In this document: positions 1 to 7,297 of the stretch, in pieces
Layout: each line of letters opens with the position of its first letter
Numbering within the stretch: position 1 is the first letter of the stretch
Notes under the pieces: model-generated
Told to the model about the DNA's origin: nothing
The model's input: the letters and a program-made list of their open reading frames with translations, nothing else
Databases searched by the model: none
Program-made: the position numbers and the translations under genes
Assembly (NCBI RefSeq): GCF_004382825.2
Contig: NZ_SDQO02000001.1
Span: 124,001-188,000, forward strand
Length of the DNA: 64,000 nucleotides
From: Corynebacterium silvaticum
GTDB taxonomy: Bacteria; Actinomycetota; Actinomycetes; Mycobacteriales; Mycobacteriaceae
Direction: 5' to 3'

Positions 1-919
1 GGAATCCGAGATCGGTATAGGCGCGGGCGAGCCGGATCCGAAGCCCCAGTATCCGCGCGCGGCAGAGTAGCGGACCGAGTTCTGCAATAGAGCTGGGGAG
101 GATGGGCTGGGTAGGAATTGATCGCGCCCATGTGGACATGATGGCATCGCGTTCGATGAGCTCAAGGCATGCCGCATGGGTGGCATCGGCCAGTGAAACT
201 CCAATGGCTGAGCCAGAGGAATTGCCCACGGCCCAACGACACGCTGGAACATCTCCGTAATAAACGCATTCAACGGGCAGAAACGCAGAATCGTGCGTGC
301 GAAGATTGCGGCCTTCCACCCACATGTGTGGCTCATCAGGCGACCATGGAACCAGACTGCTATTGAGGGCGAGCATGTCCGCTCCGAATCCTAGCTGCGT
401 AGGAGACACCGCTTTTCCTGAAAAGCTGGTCGCTGGTCCCACGGTCACTCTCCCCCTGGAATGAGCACAGCACAATCTCTCCAGGCCTTCCAGGGCTGCG
501 ATATTTCGGCTGTGATGCAGCGATTCTTTCTGTCCCGACCAGGTGAGGTCGAGATGGCAGAGAGGAGTTCTTATGCGGGTTGCGCCAGAAAATGGGACGG
601 ACGTAGTCCAACCTTGATCCGAGTGACCAGGGCCAAGAATCCCCACGAAGGGGGCGAGCGCAGAATGGACTATCCCATCGAGGGCTTCCAGCGGGAGCCT
701 ATGAGACCCTGCCCCCGCAACAGGCGTGGGGCGAGGAGCCTTAATGATCTGGCCGGTAAGCACATGAATCGCCCAGATGGAGTCATCTGATAGCTCGGCA
801 GCCGCATCGCGGAGGACTTTTATGGCGCGCTGAGTAGACAATCCGGCCGGGCGGCGGAAGTCGGCTTTGTGCGGTGTATCTGCAGGAGCAGTAAACGCGA
901 GTAAAGAAGCACTAGTCAT
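1..919 (-). CDS. YcaO-domain cyclodehydratase, second copy (partial, runs off window start)
   Basis: Reading the minus strand from the ATG at 919 gives an open frame of 306 codons with no stop to base 1, so the C-terminus lies outside the window. YcaO proteins use ATP to activate peptide amides, usually forming azolines from Cys/Ser/Thr. The family signature is visible: NIAALEGLERLC near residues 157-168 (E..E.ER helix) and SSGSAIGVSLADA followed by CLELIERDAIMSTW near residues 245-275 (ATP/Mg site glutamates). It lies downstream of the precursor peptide gene, on the same strand, after two hairpins. The start is not certain: no strong ribosome site precedes ATG 919, and an in-frame TTG at 943 is an alternative. 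Having two YcaO proteins in one operon suggests either different residues (Cys versus Ser/Thr) or another backbone chemistry; that is inference. Confidence 0.88.
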   Translation of the reverse strand, partial: MTSASLLAFTAPADTPHKADFRRPAGLSTQRAIKVLRDAAAELSDDSIWAIHVLTGQIIKAPRPTPVAGAGSHRLPLEALDGIVHSALAPFVGILGPGHSDQGWTTSVPFSGATRIRTPLCHLDLTWSGQKESLHHSRNIAALEGLERLCCAHSRGRVTVGPATSFSGKAVSPTQLGFGADMLALNSSLVPWSPDEPHMWVEGRNLRTHDSAFLPVECVYYGDVPACRWAVGNSSGSAIGVSLADATHAACLELIERDAIMSTWARSIPTQPILPSSIAELGPLLCRARILGLRIRLARAYTDLGF

Positions 920-932
920 GTCGCATGCAGAA

Positions 933-965
933 CCGGAGCACAACGGGGAAGTCGCTGTGCTCCGG
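933..965 (-). terminator. Hairpin 2 between precursor gene and second ycaO
   Basis: A perfect 10-bp inverted repeat CCGGAGCACA / TGTGCTCCGG with a 13-nt loop, 14 nt upstream of the second ycaO start. It has no U-run, so it is more likely an attenuator, processing signal or mRNA stabiliser than a full terminator. Confidence 0.55.
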
Positions 966-966
966 C

Positions 967-988
967 AGCTTCCCTAGGGAGGGAAGCT
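967..988 (-). terminator. Hairpin 1 just after the precursor gene
   Basis: A perfect 9-bp stem AGCTTCCCT / AGGGAAGCT with a 4-nt loop, beginning 5 nt past the precursor stop codon. It is directly followed by a second hairpin (933-965). Hairpins after RiPP precursor genes often hold precursor mRNA at a higher level than the downstream enzyme genes; that role here is inferred. Confidence 0.55.
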
Positions 989-993
989 TGGAG

Positions 994-1164
994 CTAGGAG
1001 GAAGAAGTGGAAATGCAGGAAGAGGAAGACGTGGTGGACGAACACATGCTGAAGAACGCGGTGTCATCAGCATCGACGTAGTCGTTTACCTCGAGGCCCT
1101 CGACCTCCATTGCGAGCAAGTCCAGATTGAGGCCGGACATGGTGTCCCTGTGCATGTTTGTCAT
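994..1164 (-). CDS. Thiopeptide/goadsporin-type precursor peptide (56 aa)
   Basis: A short gene found by reading the gap between the M50 protein and the second ycaO. AAAGGAG (1174-1180) lies 9 nt before ATG 1164; the stop is TAG at 994-996. The product is 56 residues. The leader (about residues 1-38) is acidic and leucine-rich, with LDLLAMEVEGLEV followed by NDYVDADDT, like leaders recognised by ThiF/ocin-type partner proteins. The core begins near S39-M40 or C41 and ends CSSTTSSSSCISTSSS. Residues 41-56 hold 2 Cys, 10 Ser, 3 Thr and 1 Ile. Cys (and some Ser/Thr) would become azoles through YcaO plus SagB, and other Ser/Thr would become dehydroalanine/dehydrobutyrine through the LanB pair. 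The cleavage site is not determined. Other in-frame ATGs at 1155 and 1140 are less well placed relative to the ribosome site. Confidence 0.88.
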   Translation of the reverse strand: MTNMHRDTMSGLNLDLLAMEVEGLEVNDYVDADDTAFFSMCSSTTSSSSCISTSSS

Positions 1165-1202
1165 GATGGTGTGCTCCTTTCATGGGACGTTGTGCGGTTG
1201 GA

Positions 1203-2180
1203 CTACTGATATGGGCTTCCAGGGAAAACTATAAAGAATAGCACTATGATTGCCCATAACATTATGGTACCCAGATAAAGTGAAATGTAAATAACAATTA
1301 TGGTAACGATTTGCTGTTGAAATATCTCCGAACGTAGTTGTTTTCTGCGTGCAAAATTCCATGCAAACTTTGGTAAATTATTGGTTCTGGATATCGCCTC
1401 CAAAATCTTTGTTCCATCTGAATTAGGTACGGGAATAAGCGAACCGATAAACGTTATAAATAAGATTCTGGGGAGCCATGCGGCGCCGTCGGGAAGCACC
1501 CCCTCGTGGTAGAGAACCACAGTAAGGCCCGTAAAGATCAGCGTGGTCGCAGGCCCGACCGCAAGCACTGCGACTCTCCCGGCGCGGGAGGACACCGCCA
1601 ATATTCCAGGTAGCTGCAGGCTGAGGAACCGGCGGGGAAAAGAAGCAGTGGAAAAAGCTGTCGGTTTGATTCCGGTCAGCAGGAAAAATGCGATGCCGTG
1701 AGCGCATTCGTGGGCGATGATAGTGATGATGACGCCGGCGAGAATCGTGAAAAAACCGGTGAGGTCAGGCGCGCTATGCGCTTGGGTAAAAGCGTAGCCC
1801 GCATACACGATGATGGCCGTTGATGCTGCCGTAAGTGCCATGATCAGGGTGACAAAAGAAACGAACCACCCTCCATGGGGTCGCCCCAATATACCTATGG
1901 GATGCGAAGACGCGCTGGTATCCGAGGTCGTAGTGAGCAATCCTCGTTGCTCCATGGCACGTATGGCCTTAGCCACGTGCGGGATGGCGAACATCCTCAT
2001 GTCTACGCTATCCCCGTTGTCTCGTTGCCGGAAGAGGTCCAGCAGTATCCAGGCCTGAGGCCCTAGCTCGCTGAGCTCACCCTGCGGATTACGCGCTACG
2101 GCGAAACTTCGATCAGGACTGTGGATGATCGGGCCCAACGCCGCGCCGGGAGCAAACCGAAGGTCGTGAATGCTGGTCAT
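1203..2180 (-). CDS. Membrane M50-like zinc metalloprotease of the RiPP operon
   Basis: 325 residues, starting with an ATGA overlap on the preceding SpaB_C gene. The N-terminal ~90 residues are soluble and resemble a small winged-helix or PqqD-like fold by eye. Several membrane segments follow from about residue 108. The zinc motif HECAH lies inside a membrane stretch near residue 157, and a second conserved site, IPVPNSDG, near residue 252, matches the NPxxDG element of site-2 proteases (M50). M50-like proteins in peptide-maturation operons are thought to cut leaders, process products or give self-protection; which applies here cannot be read from sequence. It stands immediately before the precursor gene, 38 nt away. 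Confidence 0.75.
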   Translation of the reverse strand: MTSIHDLRFAPGAALGPIIHSPDRSFAVARNPQGELSELGPQAWILLDLFRQRDNGDSVDMRMFAIPHVAKAIRAMEQRGLLTTTSDTSASSHPIGILGRPHGGWFVSFVTLIMALTAASTAIIVYAGYAFTQAHSAPDLTGFFTILAGVIITIIAHECAHGIAFFLLTGIKPTAFSTASFPRRFLSLQLPGILAVSSRAGRVAVLAVGPATTLIFTGLTVVLYHEGVLPDGAAWLPRILFITFIGSLIPVPNSDGTKILEAISRTNNLPKFAWNFARRKQLRSEIFQQQIVTIIVIYISLYLGTIMLWAIIVLFFIVFPGSPYQ

Positions 2181-3190
2181 AGTGCCTCCCGATATAACGT
2201 GTGCAGTAAATAAGCTAGATAGGCCTCATCTGAGATATTGACGGACATCCTGTTGTTGGTCATGTGGACATAAGAGCGCAGAAGAAAAATGGAATTCTCT
2301 TTCCACGTGTGGCCGGCCTCTGCGGCAGAATCACCAAAGTCGAGTTCTCGGGAGTCATATGCATCGTGGAGTTTGTCCATGACAGAGGTCATGCGTTGAG
2401 TGAAAGTGGCATAGGGTTCGGGGAGGCCTGAGCCGTCTGGGGCGTGGCGCAACGCATCCCGAAACGGCGTGACTGCGCGTGAGAGGGCATGGGCCTCGGC
2501 GGAGATTTTGTGTTGTGCCGTGGGCGAGGTGTAGCTGGTGGGCATGGAAAAAGACGAGGTCCAGCCTGCGTGATAGCTTTCCCAAAAACGTCCTATGGAT
2601 GCGTCGGAAGCCAAAACTGTGTGCGCGGTGCAGACCATTCCTAGCGCAGCTGCGGCTAAGCGTGACGTGCGCGCTTCTAAAACTCCAGCGCACAGAAGCT
2701 TTTCGACGAACAATGTCGAGGCTTGGAAACCGTCCTGACTAAGCGACATCCCTATCCGACCACCGTAGCGGTCATATTCACGCTCGTAGTAGCGTTCTCG
2801 GATGCAGTTATCTGGCTGTAGACGGGGCAGGCCATCCTGGTCGATATAGTCAGAGAACCTGGACATGGGGTACTCGTGTTCAAAGAGACGTCGATAACCT
2901 TCGGGATTGCGCAGGGACAGCTGGGGCGCGCTGGAAGGATGGGAGTCAATCCACGGTTGGATAGCCTGATGCGCTGCGCATACGACGCGCTCGCGATCTG
3001 CCGGATTGTAAAGCTCTAGCCTTAAGCGGACGTGTGCGCCTTCCAGCCAGTAATTCATATGGAAAAATCGTTTTACCAGGCCTTCTGCAACGCATGTATG
3101 AGCAAAAGGCAGCAAGCAGTCGCGGAGCAAGAGAGAAGGGTCTTCTCCATAAAAAATATGAAAAGCAAGCCAGGGGTCGGTTGTACGCAT
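2177..3190 (-). CDS. SpaB_C-type 'thiopeptide biosynthesis' protein (small LanB or pyridine synthase)
   Basis: 337 residues. The opening WLAFHIFYGED and the FFHMNYWLEGAHVRLRL stretch near residues 43-59 are typical of the SpaB C-terminal / thiopeptide-type bacteriocin biosynthesis family. Members either eliminate glutamate from glutamylated Ser/Thr to give dehydro residues (small LanB) or carry out the formal [4+2] reaction that builds the central pyridine of thiopeptides. Its start overlaps the stop of the large LanB gene by 1 nt (TAATG), so the two are probably co-translated. Only one such protein is seen in the window. If it is the eliminase, the product is goadsporin-like unless a pyridine synthase lies beyond base 1. 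Confidence 0.82.
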   Translation of the reverse strand: MRTTDPWLAFHIFYGEDPSLLLRDCLLPFAHTCVAEGLVKRFFHMNYWLEGAHVRLRLELYNPADRERVVCAAHQAIQPWIDSHPSSAPQLSLRNPEGYRRLFEHEYPMSRFSDYIDQDGLPRLQPDNCIRERYYEREYDRYGGRIGMSLSQDGFQASTLFVEKLLCAGVLEARTSRLAAAALGMVCTAHTVLASDASIGRFWESYHAGWTSSFSMPTSYTSPTAQHKISAEAHALSRAVTPFRDALRHAPDGSGLPEPYATFTQRMTSVMDKLHDAYDSRELDFGDSAAEAGHTWKENSIFLLRSYVHMTNNRMSVNISDEAYLAYLLHTLYREAL

Positions 3191-5790
3191 TAGATACCCT
3201 CCTTCAAAGAGCGTGTTCCTGTGACTATGTATTCCTGCGCTACGCCGGACTCGCCGACGTGGGGAAAGAATTCCTCAATCACAAACCCGTAGTGAGCGTT
3301 GCGCAATGCGCGTATGAGGTTGGTGATCGTTCCCATGATCTGGGAGTTATAAAACTGGCCTTTACCCACAACGCCGTGGGCATCGAATGTTCGCAGAACT
3401 CCGCACTCGGGTAGGGCGTGATGTCGGGCAATGCTGCGCCACCACACCAGTGCCTCTTCTAGGAGACACGGAATATCCATAGATGTGCTTGAGGTGGGAA
3501 AAGTCCAGCTTTCTCGCGCAAGAACAGCATCTCCTAGGAGCAGACGAGCCTGATGCACTATCTCTGAACTCGTGCGCGGGAAAAAGTCCAAGGAACAATG
3601 CATGGGTGGCGCTAGGAGCATGAGGGCTTGCGTAGATAGCGGCAGCCCCCGGTCAGTGATGTACCCCATGTATGCGGGGAGGAGTTCGGTGCCGTGGGCG
3701 TCGAAAAGCTGCAAGCGTCCGCTAGATGCGCAGTAGGCCAACTGCGTGTCTGCTAGTCGAATATCAGACGCCCGTGTGGTTTTTCGAGGGTGCCCCGGGA
3801 TGAGGAGAGTGGTTGGGTAGGTGGCCGGATGCGCGTTGAGGTTGGAGACCACTTTTCCGGCTGTCAGCTCGACAAGCGTCACCCCAGCGTCAGACGCATA
3901 ATCCGATAATTCGGACCATGCGCGTGCTGCGGAATCCGGCATCGCATGCGCGAACCGAGACCACGGGAAACCTGGGCCGCCGAGCGTCCGGTTAATTACG
4001 ACTTTGGACTCGTCGCCTTGCTGAACGTATGCGTTTAAAGATCGAAGCGGATACCTACGAGACTGCACAAGGGGGCGATAGTCGGTGAGGAGGTTCCGTA
4101 TATCCACGGGACCAGCGTCGTTGTTTCTTAACTCGGCCACGTGTGCCAGGAAGCGGCGGCGTGCTCGAATCCATTCCCATGCCTTACCCAGTGGCAAAGA
4201 TGCAGTGGACTTCAGGTCATTTTCATCAACTGCCTCAATATCAACCTGTCGCAGTGGCGTGAGGACCTCGGCGACAAAACTATTGACCACCGCCGGAACA
4301 TCGTGGCAGATTTCCCCACGGGGGAATTTTGCGGATACAAACTCCTCAAACAACGCGCGTTCTGCCTGCCGCACATCAAGCAGATCGACCAGGTCTGCCA
4401 GAGCATCCCAGTCAAGGGATGTGCACGAGTCCACGGCGGGGGAGGGAATCGTCGATTCTTTCCCGACCCCATCCTCATACACATGGGTATGGAACATCGG
4501 CATGCTGGGATCGACGAGTCGCCTGAGGCTATCCATGTGGTGCGCGAGCTCCAGGGTCTGAGTATGCCTGCGGTCAAAGTCGCTTATCGACGCCACCGCG
4601 TTGCACCCCTCCGCGATGCGGGCAATGAGACGCGCAGCAGATGCGGCCTTTTCTGACCCACGTGCCAGGTGCATAACTATCGGCTGCTCAGATACCGCTG
4701 TGGACGGGGATAAGTCGAGAGCGGGAACAACTAAGGCTGAGATTCGGATGGCATCGAGAACAATGCACCTTGTTTGGGCCTTGCTTAAACCCGTGTGTGC
4801 CGAGAGCTCTGTGGCCAGTTGCTCACACGTGTAGTCGTGGTTCTGTGCAGCACCTGCGGCTAAGGCCATGACCTTTCCAAATAATCCATGGGAATCGACC
4901 ACTCGGCGTTCCTCCCGATAAACGGCGAGGTCCCGATCGCCGACGTGCCCTAGATATTCGACGGAACATCGCGGCAGCGCGCAGTGACCATTTTCTGATA
5001 GCGCGTCAGGATTAACCAGAACCGGAAGCGTGGCAATAAACTCAAAGTCCTTCTTCATGGCCGAGAAAATCTGAGCCATGGCGTAGACGTTCCAACGCGC
5101 AATAGTGTGCACAGATGCCGGGACATGAGGCTCATCCGGGTGCCGGCTGGCGTGGGACAACTGAGACGGCGCGATTGTGCACAGGGCGGAAAACGGTACC
5201 GTCCGGGTGGCGCTGCGGATCACATAGCCCAGCGCTGTGCGGTGTGCACGAGCTAGCTGCTTGGCAGACATCGCACGATCTGCACCCAGGCTCCGGATGG
5301 CTTTTGCAGCGGGGACCGACGTGACCAATACTGCCGAATCAACTCGCTGGTCTCTGGCGATCTTCCCGATGCAGTCGCGCTCTTTTTTCTTGGAACGCAT
5401 AAGTACGTCGTGCAGTTGCGCTGATGACAGTACTTTTTCGGAGGCAGTGATCGCCGTATCCGCAGCAGTCGCTACGCCGGCAGGCAACAGCAAACCAGCG
5501 GATGTAGCTTTAGCCAGCAGGGCGCGGACCTTGCGCACGTCATGGTGATGCGCGGCTCGCTTGAGATCGAGTAGCGTACGCCGCAACACTGTGTTTGCAC
5601 ACCCCGCAATGTCCTGGTGGGCCGCAGAACCAAGAGTATCAAGGGCCGCGTCTACGCGGAGCCGCTGGTCCAGATCGGCAGTAAGTAGTGCGTCGGTGGG
5701 GGCGTCGCAAAGCTGCCGTAACGCCTCATACGGCACACTGCAGCTGCGAACCAGGGATTCGTTAAGAAGCTTCCAAGGAGTGGTTGTCAT
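3190..5790 (-). CDS. Large split LanB dehydratase (tRNA-Glu-dependent glutamylation subunit)
   Basis: About 866 residues from the ATG at 5790, which forms an ATGA overlap with the stop of the SagB gene. An upstream ATG at 5808 is possible but less favoured. Lantibiotic dehydratase N-terminal family: SATRTVPFSALCTIAP near residues 195-210, the central SLDWDALADLVDLLD region and NRTLGGPGFPWSRF near residue 610 are recognisable. The protein ends before a SpaB_C domain, which is supplied by the next gene, so this is the split form known from thiopeptide and goadsporin systems. Known family chemistry is transfer of glutamate from glutamyl-tRNA to Ser/Thr hydroxyls of the precursor before elimination to Dha/Dhb. 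Confidence 0.85.
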   Translation of the reverse strand: MTTTPWKLLNESLVRSCSVPYEALRQLCDAPTDALLTADLDQRLRVDAALDTLGSAAHQDIAGCANTVLRRTLLDLKRAAHHHDVRKVRALLAKATSAGLLLPAGVATAADTAITASEKVLSSAQLHDVLMRSKKKERDCIGKIARDQRVDSAVLVTSVPAAKAIRSLGADRAMSAKQLARAHRTALGYVIRSATRTVPFSALCTIAPSQLSHASRHPDEPHVPASVHTIARWNVYAMAQIFSAMKKDFEFIATLPVLVNPDALSENGHCALPRCSVEYLGHVGDRDLAVYREERRVVDSHGLFGKVMALAAGAAQNHDYTCEQLATELSAHTGLSKAQTRCIVLDAIRISALVVPALDLSPSTAVSEQPIVMHLARGSEKAASAARLIARIAEGCNAVASISDFDRRHTQTLELAHHMDSLRRLVDPSMPMFHTHVYEDGVGKESTIPSPAVDSCTSLDWDALADLVDLLDVRQAERALFEEFVSAKFPRGEICHDVPAVVNSFVAEVLTPLRQVDIEAVDENDLKSTASLPLGKAWEWIRARRRFLAHVAELRNNDAGPVDIRNLLTDYRPLVQSRRYPLRSLNAYVQQGDESKVVINRTLGGPGFPWSRFAHAMPDSAARAWSELSDYASDAGVTLVELTAGKVVSNLNAHPATYPTTLLIPGHPRKTTRASDIRLADTQLAYCASSGRLQLFDAHGTELLPAYMGYITDRGLPLSTQALMLLAPPMHCSLDFFPRTSSEIVHQARLLLGDAVLARESWTFPTSSTSMDIPCLLEEALVWWRSIARHHALPECGVLRTFDAHGVVGKGQFYNSQIMGTITNLIRALRNAHYGFVIEEFFPHVGESGVAQEYIVTGTRSLKEGI

Positions 5791-7262
5791 AGTAACGAGT
5801 TCCTCCACCGTGCATGAGGTCGATCCACACCCACAAGGATGTTGAGGGCCGGGATGAGATTATCCGCTAAACCGAGGTAATCGCGCTGGTACTGAGCATC
5901 AAAGCCCAACACTGCGCCCACAGAGATCCGTTCTTGTGCCGCAACCTCATAGGCCGCGTGACAGTAGGCCCCGACCTCAGCGCAGGCCCACCGATAACCA
6001 GAGGCACCGTAGTCAGTGGTTACCCGCCGCAGATCTGCGCACAGCACCAACACGGCTGAGCTGCGCAGAGGGTCGTAGTTTTTCAGGAGATAGGTGTTGT
6101 GCAAGAACTCGGGAAGTTGAGGGCACGGGCGTGCGGGAGCTGCCGCAGGATATGCCTCGACATCAGCTATAAGCGAATGCGTTAAGCCCGTAACGTTGAC
6201 GCACAACGCAGCTGCCTGGATATCCGAGAAATAATCGGTTTCAGGCGGGGTTCCCAGGAGCGCAGTGGCCGTGGCGCGCCCACGTTGCACCATGCGAGTA
6301 AGCACGTCTACGTCGATTGCAGCTCCGGAATAACGCCCAAAAGAGCTGGAGCCTCGCTTGGTTGCTACTGGTGGCGGTGCGGCGATTCTTTCTGTAGAAA
6401 AAGGTGCACGCATACTCTGTGTTTCTCGGAGTCGCTGCTTTTGTAAAGCCGCAGTGGTGGGAAAACGCACGGGCACCGTTCCCGAGTGCGCGAGACGAAC
6501 AGCGGTCTGGGGAACAGCTGTCTGAGCAGCAGCGCCTGAACGGGAGCTGCTAGGCAGAGTGAGCGTGCAATATATGGCCTCGTCGAGGGGATCGTTACCG
6601 AGGAATTCGGAGAGAGCGAGCTCATCGGGGGACCAGTCGATAGCCACCGGCCCCACAGTTGCATCCAGCTGGGAGACCAATGCCGCGACAATGATCCCCA
6701 CATCCACGGAGGTTGCTTGATACGCAAAGTCACCGTACTTAAACGCTGAACGCCAAAACTCCACGGTAACCAGCAGGGTCTCACCGGCGACACAGGAGTG
6801 TTCGCCTCGTGGGGAATCAGCCCTCAGCTGTTGCCATTGGCAGGTTATGGGGTTGAGTAAGTACAGGCCAGCGGGCAGGTGGCTATCTCCGGAGCTGTAT
6901 CTGTAGAGATTAATTGGGTAGAGACCTCCACCTGAGGCCGTATTCCGAGACCACTGGAAAGATGCGACCTCAGCTCGGGTCCGCGTAGGCGAGTTGCAGT
7001 CGACTTCTGCACGCAGATGAGTTCTGAGCAGGGAACCCTCCAGCGCCCGCGCAATAGCAATGTCCATGGGGGACATGGCGTGTGCACGAAGCTGGAAACG
7101 AGGTGCACCCGGAACAATTTTTGCGGGATAGGGTTGGTGGTTCCAAAAAGGTCCTTGAGCAGGGGAGACCATGCCATGTTCTTTGCGTTCCAGAATGAGC
7201 TGCGTGTATTCGGCTGCAGCGTTATCCGTTGTGGCCCAGAAGTCTGCAGTACGACGATCCAT
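5787..7262 (-). CDS. SagB-type FMN azoline dehydrogenase
   Basis: About 491 residues from ATG 7262, with AAAGG 11 nt upstream; a GTG at 7271 sits too close to that site. Nitroreductase-fold SagB family: SRNTASGGGLYPINLY near residues 105-120 and FWRSAFKYGDFAYQATS near residues 165-181 are the flavin and substrate region signatures. It oxidises thiazolines/oxazolines to aromatic thiazoles/oxazoles. The second half (about 320-491) repeats a nitroreductase-like pattern, including YRWACAEVGAYCHAAY, consistent with a two-lobed SagB. It is separated from the upstream ycaO by 35 nt and overlaps the downstream lanB. Confidence 0.86.
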   Translation of the reverse strand: MDRRTADFWATTDNAAAEYTQLILERKEHGMVSPAQGPFWNHQPYPAKIVPGAPRFQLRAHAMSPMDIAIARALEGSLLRTHLRAEVDCNSPTRTRAEVASFQWSRNTASGGGLYPINLYRYSSGDSHLPAGLYLLNPITCQWQQLRADSPRGEHSCVAGETLLVTVEFWRSAFKYGDFAYQATSVDVGIIVAALVSQLDATVGPVAIDWSPDELALSEFLGNDPLDEAIYCTLTLPSSSRSGAAAQTAVPQTAVRLAHSGTVPVRFPTTAALQKQRLRETQSMRAPFSTERIAAPPPVATKRGSSSFGRYSGAAIDVDVLTRMVQRGRATATALLGTPPETDYFSDIQAAALCVNVTGLTHSLIADVEAYPAAAPARPCPQLPEFLHNTYLLKNYDPLRSSAVLVLCADLRRVTTDYGASGYRWACAEVGAYCHAAYEVAAQERISVGAVLGFDAQYQRDYLGLADNLIPALNILVGVDRPHARWRNSLL

Positions 7263-7297
7263 AGGACTCACGACCTTTCATTGAAGCATGAGGAACA

